Shown one piece after another: positions 7,588 through 16,075 of a DNA stretch of 33,442 nucleotides. Below the pieces are notes generated by a model. It saw only the letters and a list, made by a program, of their open reading frames with translations, was not told the origin of the DNA and did not search any database. This stretch comes from a virus. The stretch is taken from IMG/VR virus record IMGVR_UViG_3300047552_001370, positions 1-33,442 of that record; one strand, given 5' to 3'. Position 1 is the first letter of the stretch. Each line of letters begins with the position of its first letter. A program made the position numbers and the translations under genes.

Positions 7588-8721
7588 TTAATACCCCATT
7601 AGTTTGAGGAATTGTTGTGCAGTAGGGTCATTAGGGTTCTTTCTAGCCCAGTCTAACGTAGCTGCCTCTTCTTGGGATAATTGTTTAGTAGGAGCAGTAG
7701 GCTGAGATTCTGGTTGCTGTGTGATCCCACCTTTACTTTGAAAAAACTGTTGGATTGCCCCTTGATTTCCAGAAGCTAATTCAGAACGTAGTCTAGCAGC
7801 CTCTTTAGAAGATATCTCAGGAGGAACAGTAATCTTCATATTAGGCCCATATGCTGACTTAAGACTGTCAGGATCAGTTCCTACAAAGTTAGAGACTAGA
7901 TTGTCTGCGATATATGTAGCTTGACTATCAGTGTAGCCAAATCGTGCTGCTTCTGCTCGTATCTTCTCCTTAGCTTTCTCTGGATCTTTTATTGAACCTG
8001 AGCTAAACATTCCAGGGTTACTACCAAACTCTTTAAGGATACCTCCAAATTGGTTTACATCCACTTCTTTAGGTGTTTCTCTTGGTTTGATATAATTTTC
8101 TGTTATCTGTCGTAAATAGTTACCGTCTGTGCCGCCTTTAGCTTTGTTCTTTACCTTTTCAATTTCTTCAAGAACATTTAAAGAGGAGGTAAAATACCTC
8201 TTAGCTGTCTCTCGTACCTCAGGATCAGGGTCATTGAGTTTAAGAGCAGCCCTCCCTATCTGTTTCATAGTGTCAGGGTCTATTACTGTTTTATATTGCT
8301 CAGCTAATATCTGCCCAAGAGCTGGCAACGCTGCTTTTCCAGCTGCCATGAGTTGTTTAGCCATCCCAGGTTGTTGCTCTGCAAGAGCAGAGGCAAGTGA
8401 CTGTTGAGCTTCATATTGTTGCTGTTCTACAGCAAACTTATTAGCTTGTAGGTCTTGACGTTGAGCTTCTATTCCTACTTCCTTCTCTCTTAACCCATAC
8501 TTCTTTTCTTCCATCCCCTGCTGGAATTGTTGCTGCCCTGCTTCTAACCCTAGACGAGCTTCTATAGCTTTGGTCTTACGTTCTTCTATCCCTTGAGCCC
8601 AAGCTTCTTTCTCAGCATCAGCTTCTGCTTTCTTCTTAGATTTCTTCTCACCTGCTACGTCAGCGAACCCTTGACGTAACATCTCGAGACCTTGCATCAA
8701 TCTATCAAATCCGTTAGCCAT
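7588..8721 (-). CDS. Putative internal virion protein with long coiled coil, 377 aa
   Basis: The first 130 residues are highly charged and Gln-rich (EKKSKKKAEADAEKEAW and later QQQFQQGMEEKKY), predicted as a long helix or coiled coil. The middle is helical and the C-terminal 50 residues are Gln/Pro/Thr-rich before a conserved-looking NPNDPTAQQF. It lies between two giant virion proteins with 1-2 base spacings, so it is probably co-translated with them. By position it could be a T7 gp14/gp15-type ejection component. No enzymatic motif seen; the structural role is inferred from context. Confidence 0.6.
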   Translation of the reverse strand: MANGFDRLMQGLEMLRQGFADVAGEKKSKKKAEADAEKEAWAQGIEERKTKAIEARLGLEAGQQQFQQGMEEKKYGLREKEVGIEAQRQDLQANKFAVEQQQYEAQQSLASALAEQQPGMAKQLMAAGKAALPALGQILAEQYKTVIDPDTMKQIGRAALKLNDPDPEVRETAKRYFTSSLNVLEEIEKVKNKAKGGTDGNYLRQITENYIKPRETPKEVDVNQFGGILKEFGSNPGMFSSGSIKDPEKAKEKIRAEAARFGYTDSQATYIADNLVSNFVGTDPDSLKSAYGPNMKITVPPEISSKEAARLRSELASGNQGAIQQFFQSKGGITQQPESQPTAPTKQLSQEEAATLDWARKNPNDPTAQQFLKLMGY

Positions 8722-8723
8722 AA

Positions 8724-11486
8724 TTATCTCATCGTAGATTTAAGTTTAACACCATTGCCAATATAATACCCTTCAGAAGTCAATATATCATAAGTATAAG
8801 GGTATTCTTTATGGGATGTCATATAAGGCACCATATCAATTAATTCTGCTTCATAAGGATGCCCTTTACTCATCAACACCTCTCCTGTAGAGAAAGTGTG
8901 ATGATAGAAGATATGGGTAGTAGGTCTAGGCACTCTCTGGATCGCAATAACTATACCTCCTTTAACCTTATCTCCTAACTTAACTTTAGGTACTTTCTTA
9001 ACAGTACCGTCTACCATTTCGATTTCTGTATCAGGATGTAGACAGAAAGCTGCATACCCACCTAATGCAGCTCCAGCTCCACCTGCCACTGCACCAAGAA
9101 TATCTAGAGCTCCCCAAGGAGTGGTTTGAGTTGTGGTCTGTTGCTGTGCTCTAATACCACCAAGATTAGCAGCTCCTTGCCCATAGGCTCCAGCCGTAGA
9201 GTTCAAGTTAGATATCTGTTGTTGTTGCAAACTATTCAACAACTGAGCATACTGGCCTCCAGCCTGGAATCCAATAAGAGGCTGAGCAACCCCCATTCTA
9301 AGGTTTCTTTCATAGTCTCCTTGAGCTGCTTGAGTACTAGTAAGAGCAGCTGCTTTTTGTTGCCTAAGTGCCGCTATCTGTTGTGCCATTGAAGCAGCAC
9401 CTTGAGCCTGTAGTACATTCTGCCCCTCTACTGCTGCTGTTTGAACCTGACCAGTAGCCCCTAGAGCTGCGGAATTAAGAGCAGCAGTTCCCCCAAGATA
9501 TTGTTGTTGTAACTTGGAGAAATCCCCTGTGCGTTGTGCTTCTAACAAAGCAGCATTTGCTAGACCTTGCTGTTGAAGGTTTCCTAGATCCCCTTGATAT
9601 TGTCTTAACAGAGAAGAAAGTCCTCCTAATCCGGCTGTATCAGCACTAGCAAGCCCTGCCATACGCTGTGCTTCCATAAGGCCTTGCTGCCCAGTTAAAG
9701 TAGCAGCTAATCCACTCTGCCCAGCTATTGCCTGTTGATTAGCAAGCCCAACTGCACCGAGAGCAGCAGCTTCTAATTGGCCTTGTTGTCCTAACTGCTG
9801 AGCATTTAATTGACCTAATCCCCCTTGGAATGCCGCTTGTAGTTGCCCTTGTACTCCAAGTCCTGTTGCTAGAGCCATTCCAATAGCACCAGCAGATCCA
9901 GCTTCTAACTCTCCTTGAGCTCCTATTCTTGCAGCTCCAGCCTGAGACAAGCCTCCTAAGAAAGCAGCTTGTAGCTCTTTCTGAGCACCTGTAGCTGCAG
10001 TTCCTAATTGACTATACGCAGCATTAGAGGATTCTCCATAAGCTCTTTGGAAGGCAGTATCAGTAGAAGATCTCCCTAATCTTTCTGCAGAAGAATCAAG
10101 ATCTCTTTTCTGAATACGTAAATTCTCAGACACTAATCCTTTAGCTTGGGCTATCTGGGTGTTAAGAGCTTCCTGGCTTACTCCATATTGTGCTCCTAAT
10201 CCCGCTACAGTATTAAGATAGGTAGAGTCTATCTGAGCTTGACTTGCTCCTTTATCACTTTGGATCTTTGCTAAGGTTACTCCAACCTGAGCTACTGATT
10301 GAGCAACATTACTCTCGTAAGCAGCAGTAAGGTCAGCCCTACCAGCTAAATAACCTGCATAGATCTGCGCAGATCCTTTACCATATTGGTCTTGGATCTG
10401 AGCCATAGTCATACCAAGTTGGTTCTGGATATCTGATTGTCCACGAACGTATACATCCATTAAAGCTGCAGACCCAATCCCGTATTGATTCTGTACTTCT
10501 GTTTTAATAGTATTAACTTGGTTTATTAACTCTTGTTTTCCAATTCCATATTGAGCTTGAAGCTCTGATTCTCCAAGGTTCATCATATTCTGGAGTTGTT
10601 GTAAACTTACCCCATACTTAGACTCGATATCTGCCTGCCCCATATTGAATTGATTCAATAATTGAGTATTACCTTGGAGTAACTGACTAGAGATCTCTTG
10701 CATTCCTTTAGCTGTAGTAGCGACTATTTGAGCATTCCCAGCATCTATCTGAGATAATACAGCAGCTCTTACAGCCTCTTCAGAACTAGCATATTCAATC
10801 GTAATCATATCCATTACGTCTTGAAAACTGTCCCCCATGATACCTTGAATGCCAGCTTCCTGTTCTGCAGTAAAAGATAGATCTCCATTAAGAAGCTTTC
10901 TTGTAGCTTCAAACAAAGCTTCATCCGTGAGATCTTCTCTAACTTGAGCTCTAGCTTCTCTCCTTAACTGTTCAGGAGACTTCATCCATTGAGTGCCATC
11001 TACAGGCTCTCTAGGCTGATTTACAAGAGGAGCAAGATCCTTCTGTATATTTTGCAATTCTCCTTCTAATTGTAGCCTTTCAGGACTACCAGGCTCTAAT
11101 GTAGCAATACGCTCCCTGAGGGCAGCGGCTTTAGCTTCTAAGGATTGAATAAGTTGTTCATCTGGGCGGATACCATATCCTGAAGAGGAAGAGGAAGAAG
11201 TACCTCCTGTAGAACCTCCTAAAACACTGCCACTACTGGTACCACCTACAACAGAGGTTCCTCCAGTGGATGTACCTGTTGGAGTTGTACTCGCAGTAGA
11301 TGTGGAGCCCCCGCCAAGAGAGCTTCCTATAGAATTTGATAAAGTTCCTGAAGAAGTAGTCCCCCCAGTAGGAGTTGTAGAGGTGTTAGTTACCACTTTT
11401 GGTGCAGTACTAGTAGTTGTACTAGTAGCAGGAGTTCTATTAAAAATATTAGTACTAGTAGTAGATCTTAATTCTTTAAGTGCCAT
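8724..11486 (-). CDS. Giant Ala/Gln-rich virion protein with C-terminal Hint domain, 920 aa
   Basis: Residues 1-110 are a Ser/Thr/Gly low-complexity region. Residues 110-250 are helical and charged. Residues 250-470 carry degenerate repeats of about 20 residues around a QYGIG core, and residues 500-770 carry Gly/Ala/Gln repeats of the G-x-QG-x-L-x-A type. A hydrophobic Gly/Ala segment (about 788-814, ILGAVAGGAGAALGGYAAF) follows. From Cys815 to the end is a Hint-type domain, listed separately. The long helical repeats and position suit an internal or tail-associated ejection protein. Phage proteins of this shape often end in a chaperone or peptidase domain; here a Hint module takes that place. 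The start overlaps the upstream stop by one base (TAATG). Confidence 0.7.
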   Translation of the reverse strand: MALKELRSTTSTNIFNRTPATSTTTSTAPKVVTNTSTTPTGGTTSSGTLSNSIGSSLGGGSTSTASTTPTGTSTGGTSVVGGTSSGSVLGGSTGGTSSSSSSGYGIRPDEQLIQSLEAKAAALRERIATLEPGSPERLQLEGELQNIQKDLAPLVNQPREPVDGTQWMKSPEQLRREARAQVREDLTDEALFEATRKLLNGDLSFTAEQEAGIQGIMGDSFQDVMDMITIEYASSEEAVRAAVLSQIDAGNAQIVATTAKGMQEISSQLLQGNTQLLNQFNMGQADIESKYGVSLQQLQNMMNLGESELQAQYGIGKQELINQVNTIKTEVQNQYGIGSAALMDVYVRGQSDIQNQLGMTMAQIQDQYGKGSAQIYAGYLAGRADLTAAYESNVAQSVAQVGVTLAKIQSDKGASQAQIDSTYLNTVAGLGAQYGVSQEALNTQIAQAKGLVSENLRIQKRDLDSSAERLGRSSTDTAFQRAYGESSNAAYSQLGTAATGAQKELQAAFLGGLSQAGAARIGAQGELEAGSAGAIGMALATGLGVQGQLQAAFQGGLGQLNAQQLGQQGQLEAAALGAVGLANQQAIAGQSGLAATLTGQQGLMEAQRMAGLASADTAGLGGLSSLLRQYQGDLGNLQQQGLANAALLEAQRTGDFSKLQQQYLGGTAALNSAALGATGQVQTAAVEGQNVLQAQGAASMAQQIAALRQQKAAALTSTQAAQGDYERNLRMGVAQPLIGFQAGGQYAQLLNSLQQQQISNLNSTAGAYGQGAANLGGIRAQQQTTTQTTPWGALDILGAVAGGAGAALGGYAAFCLHPDTEIEMVDGTVKKVPKVKLGDKVKGGIVIAIQRVPRPTTHIFYHHTFSTGEVLMSKGHPYEAELIDMVPYMTSHKEYPYTYDILTSEGYYIGNGVKLKSTMR
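8727..9044 (-). other. C-terminal Hint (intein/hedgehog-type) domain of the 920-aa protein
   Basis: This segment encodes residues 815-920. It begins with CLHPDTEIEMVDG and KVKLGDKV, matching intein block A: a leading Cys, a D/N-T-x-I strand, and an LxxGDxV strand. MSKGHPYE matches block B, with S-x2-H in place of T-x2-H at Ser873 and His876. YTYDILTSEGYYIGNGV matches block F. The terminal His-Asn and following Cys/Ser/Thr needed for splicing are absent, and the protein ends KLKSTMR. It could still promote an N-S acyl shift at Cys815 and cleave the chain there, or be a vestige. No homing endonuclease insert is present, so this is a mini-Hint of about 106 residues. Confidence 0.75.
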
Positions 11487-11764
11487 TAACTCTTCCTCCC
11501 AAGTCTACTAGAAATACTGCCAATATCTATCCTGGGTCTGTTTCCAGCATTGCCTATTTGCCCATTCATTCCACCACCGCTGCCTGACCCTGGGCCTCCG
11601 CTGTAATTACCCCACATTCCATAATTAGTTTTATTATTGACTTTATAGAAACCTTGTGCCATCATAGATGCATCTAAGGCAGCCTTAAAGGATTCTTGTA
11701 AAGCAATTTCCTGCTCAGTAGGAGGAGGAATTTCAACTTTAGTTGTAGTATCTTTACCACCCAT
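11486..11764 (-). CDS. Hypothetical virion-associated protein, 92 aa
   Basis: Unrecognised. The N-terminal half is helical (PPPTEQEIALQESFKAAL). The second half is Gly/Ser/Asn-rich (GNYSGGPGSGSGGGMNG) and ends in a basic GSISSRLGRKS. It is sandwiched between a fibre-like gene and the 920-residue virion protein, with a one-base TAATG overlap to the latter. A small structural or assembly role is likely from context only. Confidence 0.5.
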   Translation of the reverse strand: MGGKDTTTKVEIPPPTEQEIALQESFKAALDASMMAQGFYKVNNKTNYGMWGNYSGGPGSGSGGGMNGQIGNAGNRPRIDIGSISSRLGRKS

Positions 11765-11772
11765 TTTTCACC

Positions 11773-12522
11773 TCAAGAAAGAGAACCATAAATAGCAACC
11801 ATGAATTCTGTAGGATCTGTGAGAGCCCCAGTAGATTTTAATCTACAAGTTATACGAACTGTAGTCGTACTCTTAGTGGAAGAGTCATAACTTCCTATAA
11901 TGGGGTCAGCTCCATTATCCGCACAAGTAACAGTTACTCCAAAAGCTGTATCCAACATTGCTCTACTAAATGTTATTAAAAAATCTCCTGCACCTGTATC
12001 CCCTACAGAGGTCACATTATACCGAGTAGATAATGTAGGAGTACCTCCTGAAACTGTGACTAAACAATGAGCTACAGGGCCTCTAGTGTATTGATAAACA
12101 TCAAATCTACTATCTGGAGTAGTGCTACTATCAGCACTAGTAAAATTAGTACCAATAGTGACATTTGACGCTGAAACATTATTTAGACTAGCAGGCCCTA
12201 TAGTACCCCCAGTTATTGTTGGTGAAGTCAGTGTCTTGTTAGTTAACGTTTGAGCAGTGGTTCTTCCTACAAAAGTATCAGTACCAATCGTAGTAGGGAA
12301 CGCCCATAGATTTCCACTAGTATCAGTTATCCCAGATGAAGCTACTAAATTGGAGAAAGTCCAAGTACCTGAAACTGATTCAGTACTAGTTTTATCAGGG
12401 GCTCGCGCTACTACTTGAGACGCCCAAGACTCAATAGAAGTCTTCACAGCATCTAATTGAGCTTCTGATAGTTTAGTACCATCATTATATAATTTTGTTA
12501 TTGACAAGCCTGGGATAGCCAT
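11773..12522 (-). CDS. Tail fibre-like structural protein, 249 aa
   Basis: A beta-rich protein without enzymatic motifs. The first 110 residues share a clear module with the fibre at 15182-16072. Shared elements are a helical DGTKLSEAQLDA/IESWASQ region, DKTSTESVSGTWTFSN, then DTFVGRTTAQTLTNKTLTSP. The last motif is typical of phage tail-fibre shaft segments. The C-terminal 120 residues are Thr/Ser-rich beta and probably form the outer part. The shared N-terminus suggests that both fibres use the same attachment site on the virion. It overlaps the nozzle gene by one base (TAATG). Confidence 0.65.
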   Translation of the reverse strand: MAIPGLSITKLYNDGTKLSEAQLDAVKTSIESWASQVVARAPDKTSTESVSGTWTFSNLVASSGITDTSGNLWAFPTTIGTDTFVGRTTAQTLTNKTLTSPTITGGTIGPASLNNVSASNVTIGTNFTSADSSTTPDSRFDVYQYTRGPVAHCLVTVSGGTPTLSTRYNVTSVGDTGAGDFLITFSRAMLDTAFGVTVTCADNGADPIIGSYDSSTKSTTTVRITCRLKSTGALTDPTEFMVAIYGSLS

Positions 12523-14096
12523 TATAATGTCACCTGTTCCATAGTATCTTCAGTGGACTCACATTCTATATTATATCCAAAAATCTCCATAGATTTGCCC
12601 TCAGTTGGTAAAGTGGGAGTGCAATTGAATCCTATTCTTATAGAGCTACCATAACCATTAAGAGGTAAACTAACTTTTGATAGATCTGATGCACCTCCAA
12701 GAGTGTCTACACCAAGAAGAAATTCTCCTAACTCTCCTCCTGTGATAACCGAATTTATTTCGTAAGTTTTTAAATTTTGATCATCCACCTGAGCAGTAAC
12801 ATTTATTGTGTCACTAGTTGGTTTAAAAAATACAGTGAGATTTTTAAACCCCCAAGTATTTCCAGGAAGTTGCCCTGGAAAGATCCTAGGGGTAGTGAAT
12901 GATGAACTAAACGCAACTAAGAAATCAGTAAAAGTCTCGTCTTCCAATGGGCTTAACAAGCCTACATTCGCATTTTCTGTACCAATAATTAACCTGGTCC
13001 TCTTATATGCATCTATGAAAGTAGATAAAAAAGTAGCTCCAAAATCTTCCCAATAAAAGAAATCCTTGGTAATAGTATTATACCCTAAAAGGTCCCATAT
13101 ATCTCCTCCCCTCCTAGGGAAAGTCATTAAATAGGAGTTATATTCAGGGATAAAAACTCCAGATATCTCTTTACCTCTAGAAAAATCTATTCTATTCTGC
13201 CAAATATCATGTACAGGGAATGACAAGAATGAAGTCTCTACATCTCCGTAATTCAAAGTAGTAGAAAGACTATGCAAGCCTCTATAAGAAGGAAAAATGA
13301 TGTCATTCTGCACAGCTGCTGCAGCGTTATGTCCAAGGCAGCCTATTGTATTTATTACTGGAACTACTGCGATAGGGGACGTACTGGTAGTAAGTCTGTA
13401 TATTGATCCCCATTTGGCGACATATAAGTCTCCAAATATATCTGGGAAAAGTGCAGTGATCCCATAAGGATCAGAGGCACCTAAATCTATATTAATTTGG
13501 TCAGAAGTACCAGTAAGCCAATCTTCAGGGTCTTCTGTATCTGATTTATACACTGAATGTGGTGTGGATGAGTCACCAGCTATATAAAAGCTAGATTTAT
13601 GTTTCCTCACTATCCAGCCATTAGGAGGAAATCCTTCTAGTTCAAACGTACTCCCACTCTGTATATACCCTAATGGAGCTTGACCCTCTACTCCTATGAT
13701 AGTAAACCCTACTAAAGTATCAGCGGACACTCCAATATAATTACTAGAGGAATTAATGGATCCTATTTGGGTGAATACTCCATTGGCATTATCTGCATAA
13801 ATTCTACCGTCTGCTATAGTTACTACTTGTTGATTCTGGGTACTACCACTAGTCCTCCAGAAATCTTTTATAAGCTTTACATTACTTCCAGATCCCATAC
13901 CAGATACATGGTAGGGCTCTATTCCTGGCCTAGTTCTTCGGCTAGCACTGGTGGTATGGATAAGGTTATTACTTATAGATAATGCATCAGCAGGTTGAAA
14001 TACTAACGGTAAAGAGCTATTAAGCCCTTTATCTGCAGGGAAGATAGAGACTACTGTTGTCTTCCTCTTAGCGGATTGATATAAATTAACAGCCAT
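12522..14096 (-). CDS. Tail nozzle / head-completion protein (P22 gp10-like beta-propeller), 524 aa
   Basis: Length and pattern fit the podovirus nozzle or stabilization protein family: an N-terminal LNSSLPLVFQPADALSISNN and RTRPGIEPY segment, repeated beta blades with short turns (QNQQVVTIADGRIYA, DLYVAKWGSIYRLT, NDIIFPSYRGLHSLS), and a C-terminal beta domain. In P22, gp10 binds the adaptor ring and closes the head. It directly follows the adaptor gene in transcription order with a 3-base gap, as in many podoviruses. Recognition is from pattern and gene order, so the exact subfamily is uncertain. Confidence 0.72.
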   Translation of the reverse strand: MAVNLYQSAKRKTTVVSIFPADKGLNSSLPLVFQPADALSISNNLIHTTSASRRTRPGIEPYHVSGMGSGSNVKLIKDFWRTSGSTQNQQVVTIADGRIYADNANGVFTQIGSINSSSNYIGVSADTLVGFTIIGVEGQAPLGYIQSGSTFELEGFPPNGWIVRKHKSSFYIAGDSSTPHSVYKSDTEDPEDWLTGTSDQINIDLGASDPYGITALFPDIFGDLYVAKWGSIYRLTTSTSPIAVVPVINTIGCLGHNAAAAVQNDIIFPSYRGLHSLSTTLNYGDVETSFLSFPVHDIWQNRIDFSRGKEISGVFIPEYNSYLMTFPRRGGDIWDLLGYNTITKDFFYWEDFGATFLSTFIDAYKRTRLIIGTENANVGLLSPLEDETFTDFLVAFSSSFTTPRIFPGQLPGNTWGFKNLTVFFKPTSDTINVTAQVDDQNLKTYEINSVITGGELGEFLLGVDTLGGASDLSKVSLPLNGYGSSIRIGFNCTPTLPTEGKSMEIFGYNIECESTEDTMEQVTL

Positions 14097-14099
14097 TTA

Positions 14100-15110
14100 T
14101 CAATCCTCCGTTGTGATGAATCTAATAGGTAGTGAAGGGCTTCTTCTCTTATAAGGGTTAATAGCAACTAGCTTAGGTCTAGAAACTGTTTTATCAAAAT
14201 CAGCTTTCATTTTCCTAAGCGTCTCATCATACATTGCCTTCCAGATGGCTTGCGCTGTTTCATTTCTCTGAGTAGCAAACCAATCCATTAAAGCCCCGTA
14301 AACTAAAATAAGCCTTTTATCTCTAGGAATAAGAGGTTCGTCAGTATCTTCTACTAAGTTCTGAACTTGTTTCCCATATTTGACTTCTACTATTTTCTGA
14401 GATAGGATCATTGGGTAGAAAGCTAAAGATAGATTATTAGGACTTCCCATGAAGTCATATCCCATAATAAAGTTTGCCCCCATAGTAGGGCCTGAGTAAG
14501 CTATTTGGTCCCCTATATAGTAATGAGTTGGGTATTGCCCCTCTCCTGGTCCAAACTTTGCAGTAAGGTTCCCGTACTCTTCTGTAGTTAAAACCCCCAA
14601 TGGGTTATTAGTTATAGTGCCCCAAAGCCTTATATCATATAGATCTGCGAAGTCTGGCCATAACCCATATTTACTTCTAAAGATCTTATAAGTAGCTGCA
14701 GCGTTTGTTGTGCCTATATAAGAAGCTGCCAGATATAAGACTCTATTAGTAGTATCTACAGAAATGATCTCATAATATTGGGTATCCCCGTCTACTTGAA
14801 AGTATCTACCTACAAAGTTATCTGTTACTTCTATTATTGATGCTGAAGCTGATAAAGTTACTGCTCTAGAGGCATTAGTAACAGAGGCAGTCCCAGCAGT
14901 ATACTTAGGGGTTAACTCTAAAAGCCTAGATTCTTCCCTCCAGTTCCATGTACGAGCATAGGCTATTTCTTGATAATGAGTGTTGACAAACCCTTTAAGT
15001 GCTGTTAAATGATCTTCATTTACAGTATCAATACTAGTTTCAATTTTACCCCTTCTAATGATCTCATTTAAGATATCTTCGAAGGTTCTTAATGCGATTT
15101 CTGTAGCCAT
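14100..15110 (-). CDS. Head-to-tail adaptor / connector protein, 336 aa
   Basis: The N-terminus has the familiar adaptor pattern: a helix (TFEDILNEIIRRGKIE), then HLTALKGFVNTHYQEIA and YARTWNWREESRLLEL. A beta insert (about 75-150) and C-terminal helices (MDWFATQRNETAQAIWKAMY) follow. Proteins of this kind form a ring under the portal, like P22 gp4 or T7 gp11. It lies next to the nozzle gene. Upstream is one of the few intergenic gaps in the unit (15111-15181), which holds a palindromic element that may control this and later genes. Confidence 0.75.
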   Translation of the reverse strand: MATEIALRTFEDILNEIIRRGKIETSIDTVNEDHLTALKGFVNTHYQEIAYARTWNWREESRLLELTPKYTAGTASVTNASRAVTLSASASIIEVTDNFVGRYFQVDGDTQYYEIISVDTTNRVLYLAASYIGTTNAAATYKIFRSKYGLWPDFADLYDIRLWGTITNNPLGVLTTEEYGNLTAKFGPGEGQYPTHYYIGDQIAYSGPTMGANFIMGYDFMGSPNNLSLAFYPMILSQKIVEVKYGKQVQNLVEDTDEPLIPRDKRLILVYGALMDWFATQRNETAQAIWKAMYDETLRKMKADFDKTVSRPKLVAINPYKRRSPSLPIRFITTED

Positions 15111-15132
15111 ATGTTAAAAATTCTCAATTTTT

Positions 15133-15184
15133 TATACATGTTATTGTAATATGTATAGAAACTGCCTATTTTGTATACATGTTA
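15133..15184 (-). promoter_or_regulatory. Palindromic TATACATGTTA repeats upstream of the adaptor gene
   Basis: Positions 15133-15157 form an imperfect 25-bp palindrome: TATACATGTTA, a 3-base centre, and TAATATGTATA, with 10 of 11 positions pairing. A third direct copy, TATACATGTTA, lies at 15174-15184 and reaches into the stop codon of the upstream fibre gene. The gap is AT-rich and sits immediately before the adaptor start. This looks like a protein-binding operator or a phage-specific promoter. No convincing spaced sigma70 pair is seen on the minus strand, though TACAAT occurs within it. Function is inferred. Confidence 0.4.
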
Positions 15185-16072
15185 GTCAGCTATTCTATAG
15201 GCCCTCATCACTAAAGGCGAAGTAGAAGCGCTCAACACCTGGTTAGTGCCTATAGCAGTCATAGTAATATTCTCATATTGAAGCTTAATCGTCTTACTAC
15301 CAGTTGAGGTAAAGTTAAATACAGAAGACATAGTAACTGGAATACGGATAGCTCCCGTATTACCAACATCTCCATCATGGATAAGGCCTGTTTCTATAGC
15401 TTCTTTATTCGTAGTTCCGTCTGTCAATCTCCATCTTACAGTCCCTGTACTAGCTGCTCCTGCGGCGTTAGCTGCAAGTAGATGAGTAAAATGAAACTCT
15501 ATTTTATATCTACCAGTACAATTAACAGTGAAAGTAATACTTGCATTAGTGGCATCTACGTCTCCAAAAGCCCCTGCTACCGTAGTACCTATACTTATAG
15601 CTCCTGTGCTATAAGTAGTTTCATTATAAGTATCTGTCCTTAGATAACTTTTAGCTGAAGTTCCGTCGTGAATTTGGAGTACGTTAGAGACTAAGGCGAT
15701 ACTGCGGTTGGCAGTAGGAGCATTAGTAGGAAGAAGTATAGAATCTGCTCCAGAAAAAGTCTTACCTGATAAGGTCTGAGTAGCGGTAGTTCCTACAAAA
15801 TCTTGAGTACCTGCATCTGGTAGAGTCCAGACATCCCCATCACTTCGAGTAATGGTGTTATTTCCAGACTTTAACCCTCCACTCCCAGTAATCTGGTTGC
15901 TAAATGTCCAGGACCCAGATATAGTCTCAGTGCCGGTCTTATCTGCACATTTTGTTTCAACTTCTGCATTAAGCCAAGTATCTAGTGCATCTACAAAAGC
16001 ATCCATCCTAGCAGCAGTCCAAGGAAGCCCGTCTGCATAAGTTTTAGTAGGAGTATACGCTGTTATCGACAT
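15182..16072 (-). CDS. Tail fibre-like structural protein, 296 aa
   Basis: The N-terminal 110 residues parallel the fibre at 11773-12522: YADGLPWTAARMDAFVDAL, DKTGTETISGSWTFSN, and DFVGTTATQTLSGKTFSG. The C-terminal 150 residues are a beta-rich domain (SITFTVNCTGRYKIEFHFTH through MRAYRIAD) that looks like a jelly-roll head or receptor-binding tip. It lies between the sugar cassette and the adaptor gene, three bases after the methyltransferase start. Virion attachment and receptor-binding roles are inferred from family resemblance and position. Confidence 0.65.
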   Translation of the reverse strand: MSITAYTPTKTYADGLPWTAARMDAFVDALDTWLNAEVETKCADKTGTETISGSWTFSNQITGSGGLKSGNNTITRSDGDVWTLPDAGTQDFVGTTATQTLSGKTFSGADSILLPTNAPTANRSIALVSNVLQIHDGTSAKSYLRTDTYNETTYSTGAISIGTTVAGAFGDVDATNASITFTVNCTGRYKIEFHFTHLLAANAAGAASTGTVRWRLTDGTTNKEAIETGLIHDGDVGNTGAIRIPVTMSSVFNFTSTGSKTIKLQYENITMTAIGTNQVLSASTSPLVMRAYRIAD

Positions 16073-16075
16073 AAC

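Noticed and set aside
9126-9392. 88-codon frame on the plus strand inside the 920-residue gene
   Set aside because: Opposite-strand shadow of repetitive Gln/Ala codons; no ribosome-binding site and no recognisable product.
11266-11511. 81-codon plus-strand frame opposite the Ser/Thr-rich start of the 920-residue gene
   Set aside because: Val/Leu-rich product arises from complement of Thr/Ser/Gly low-complexity codons.
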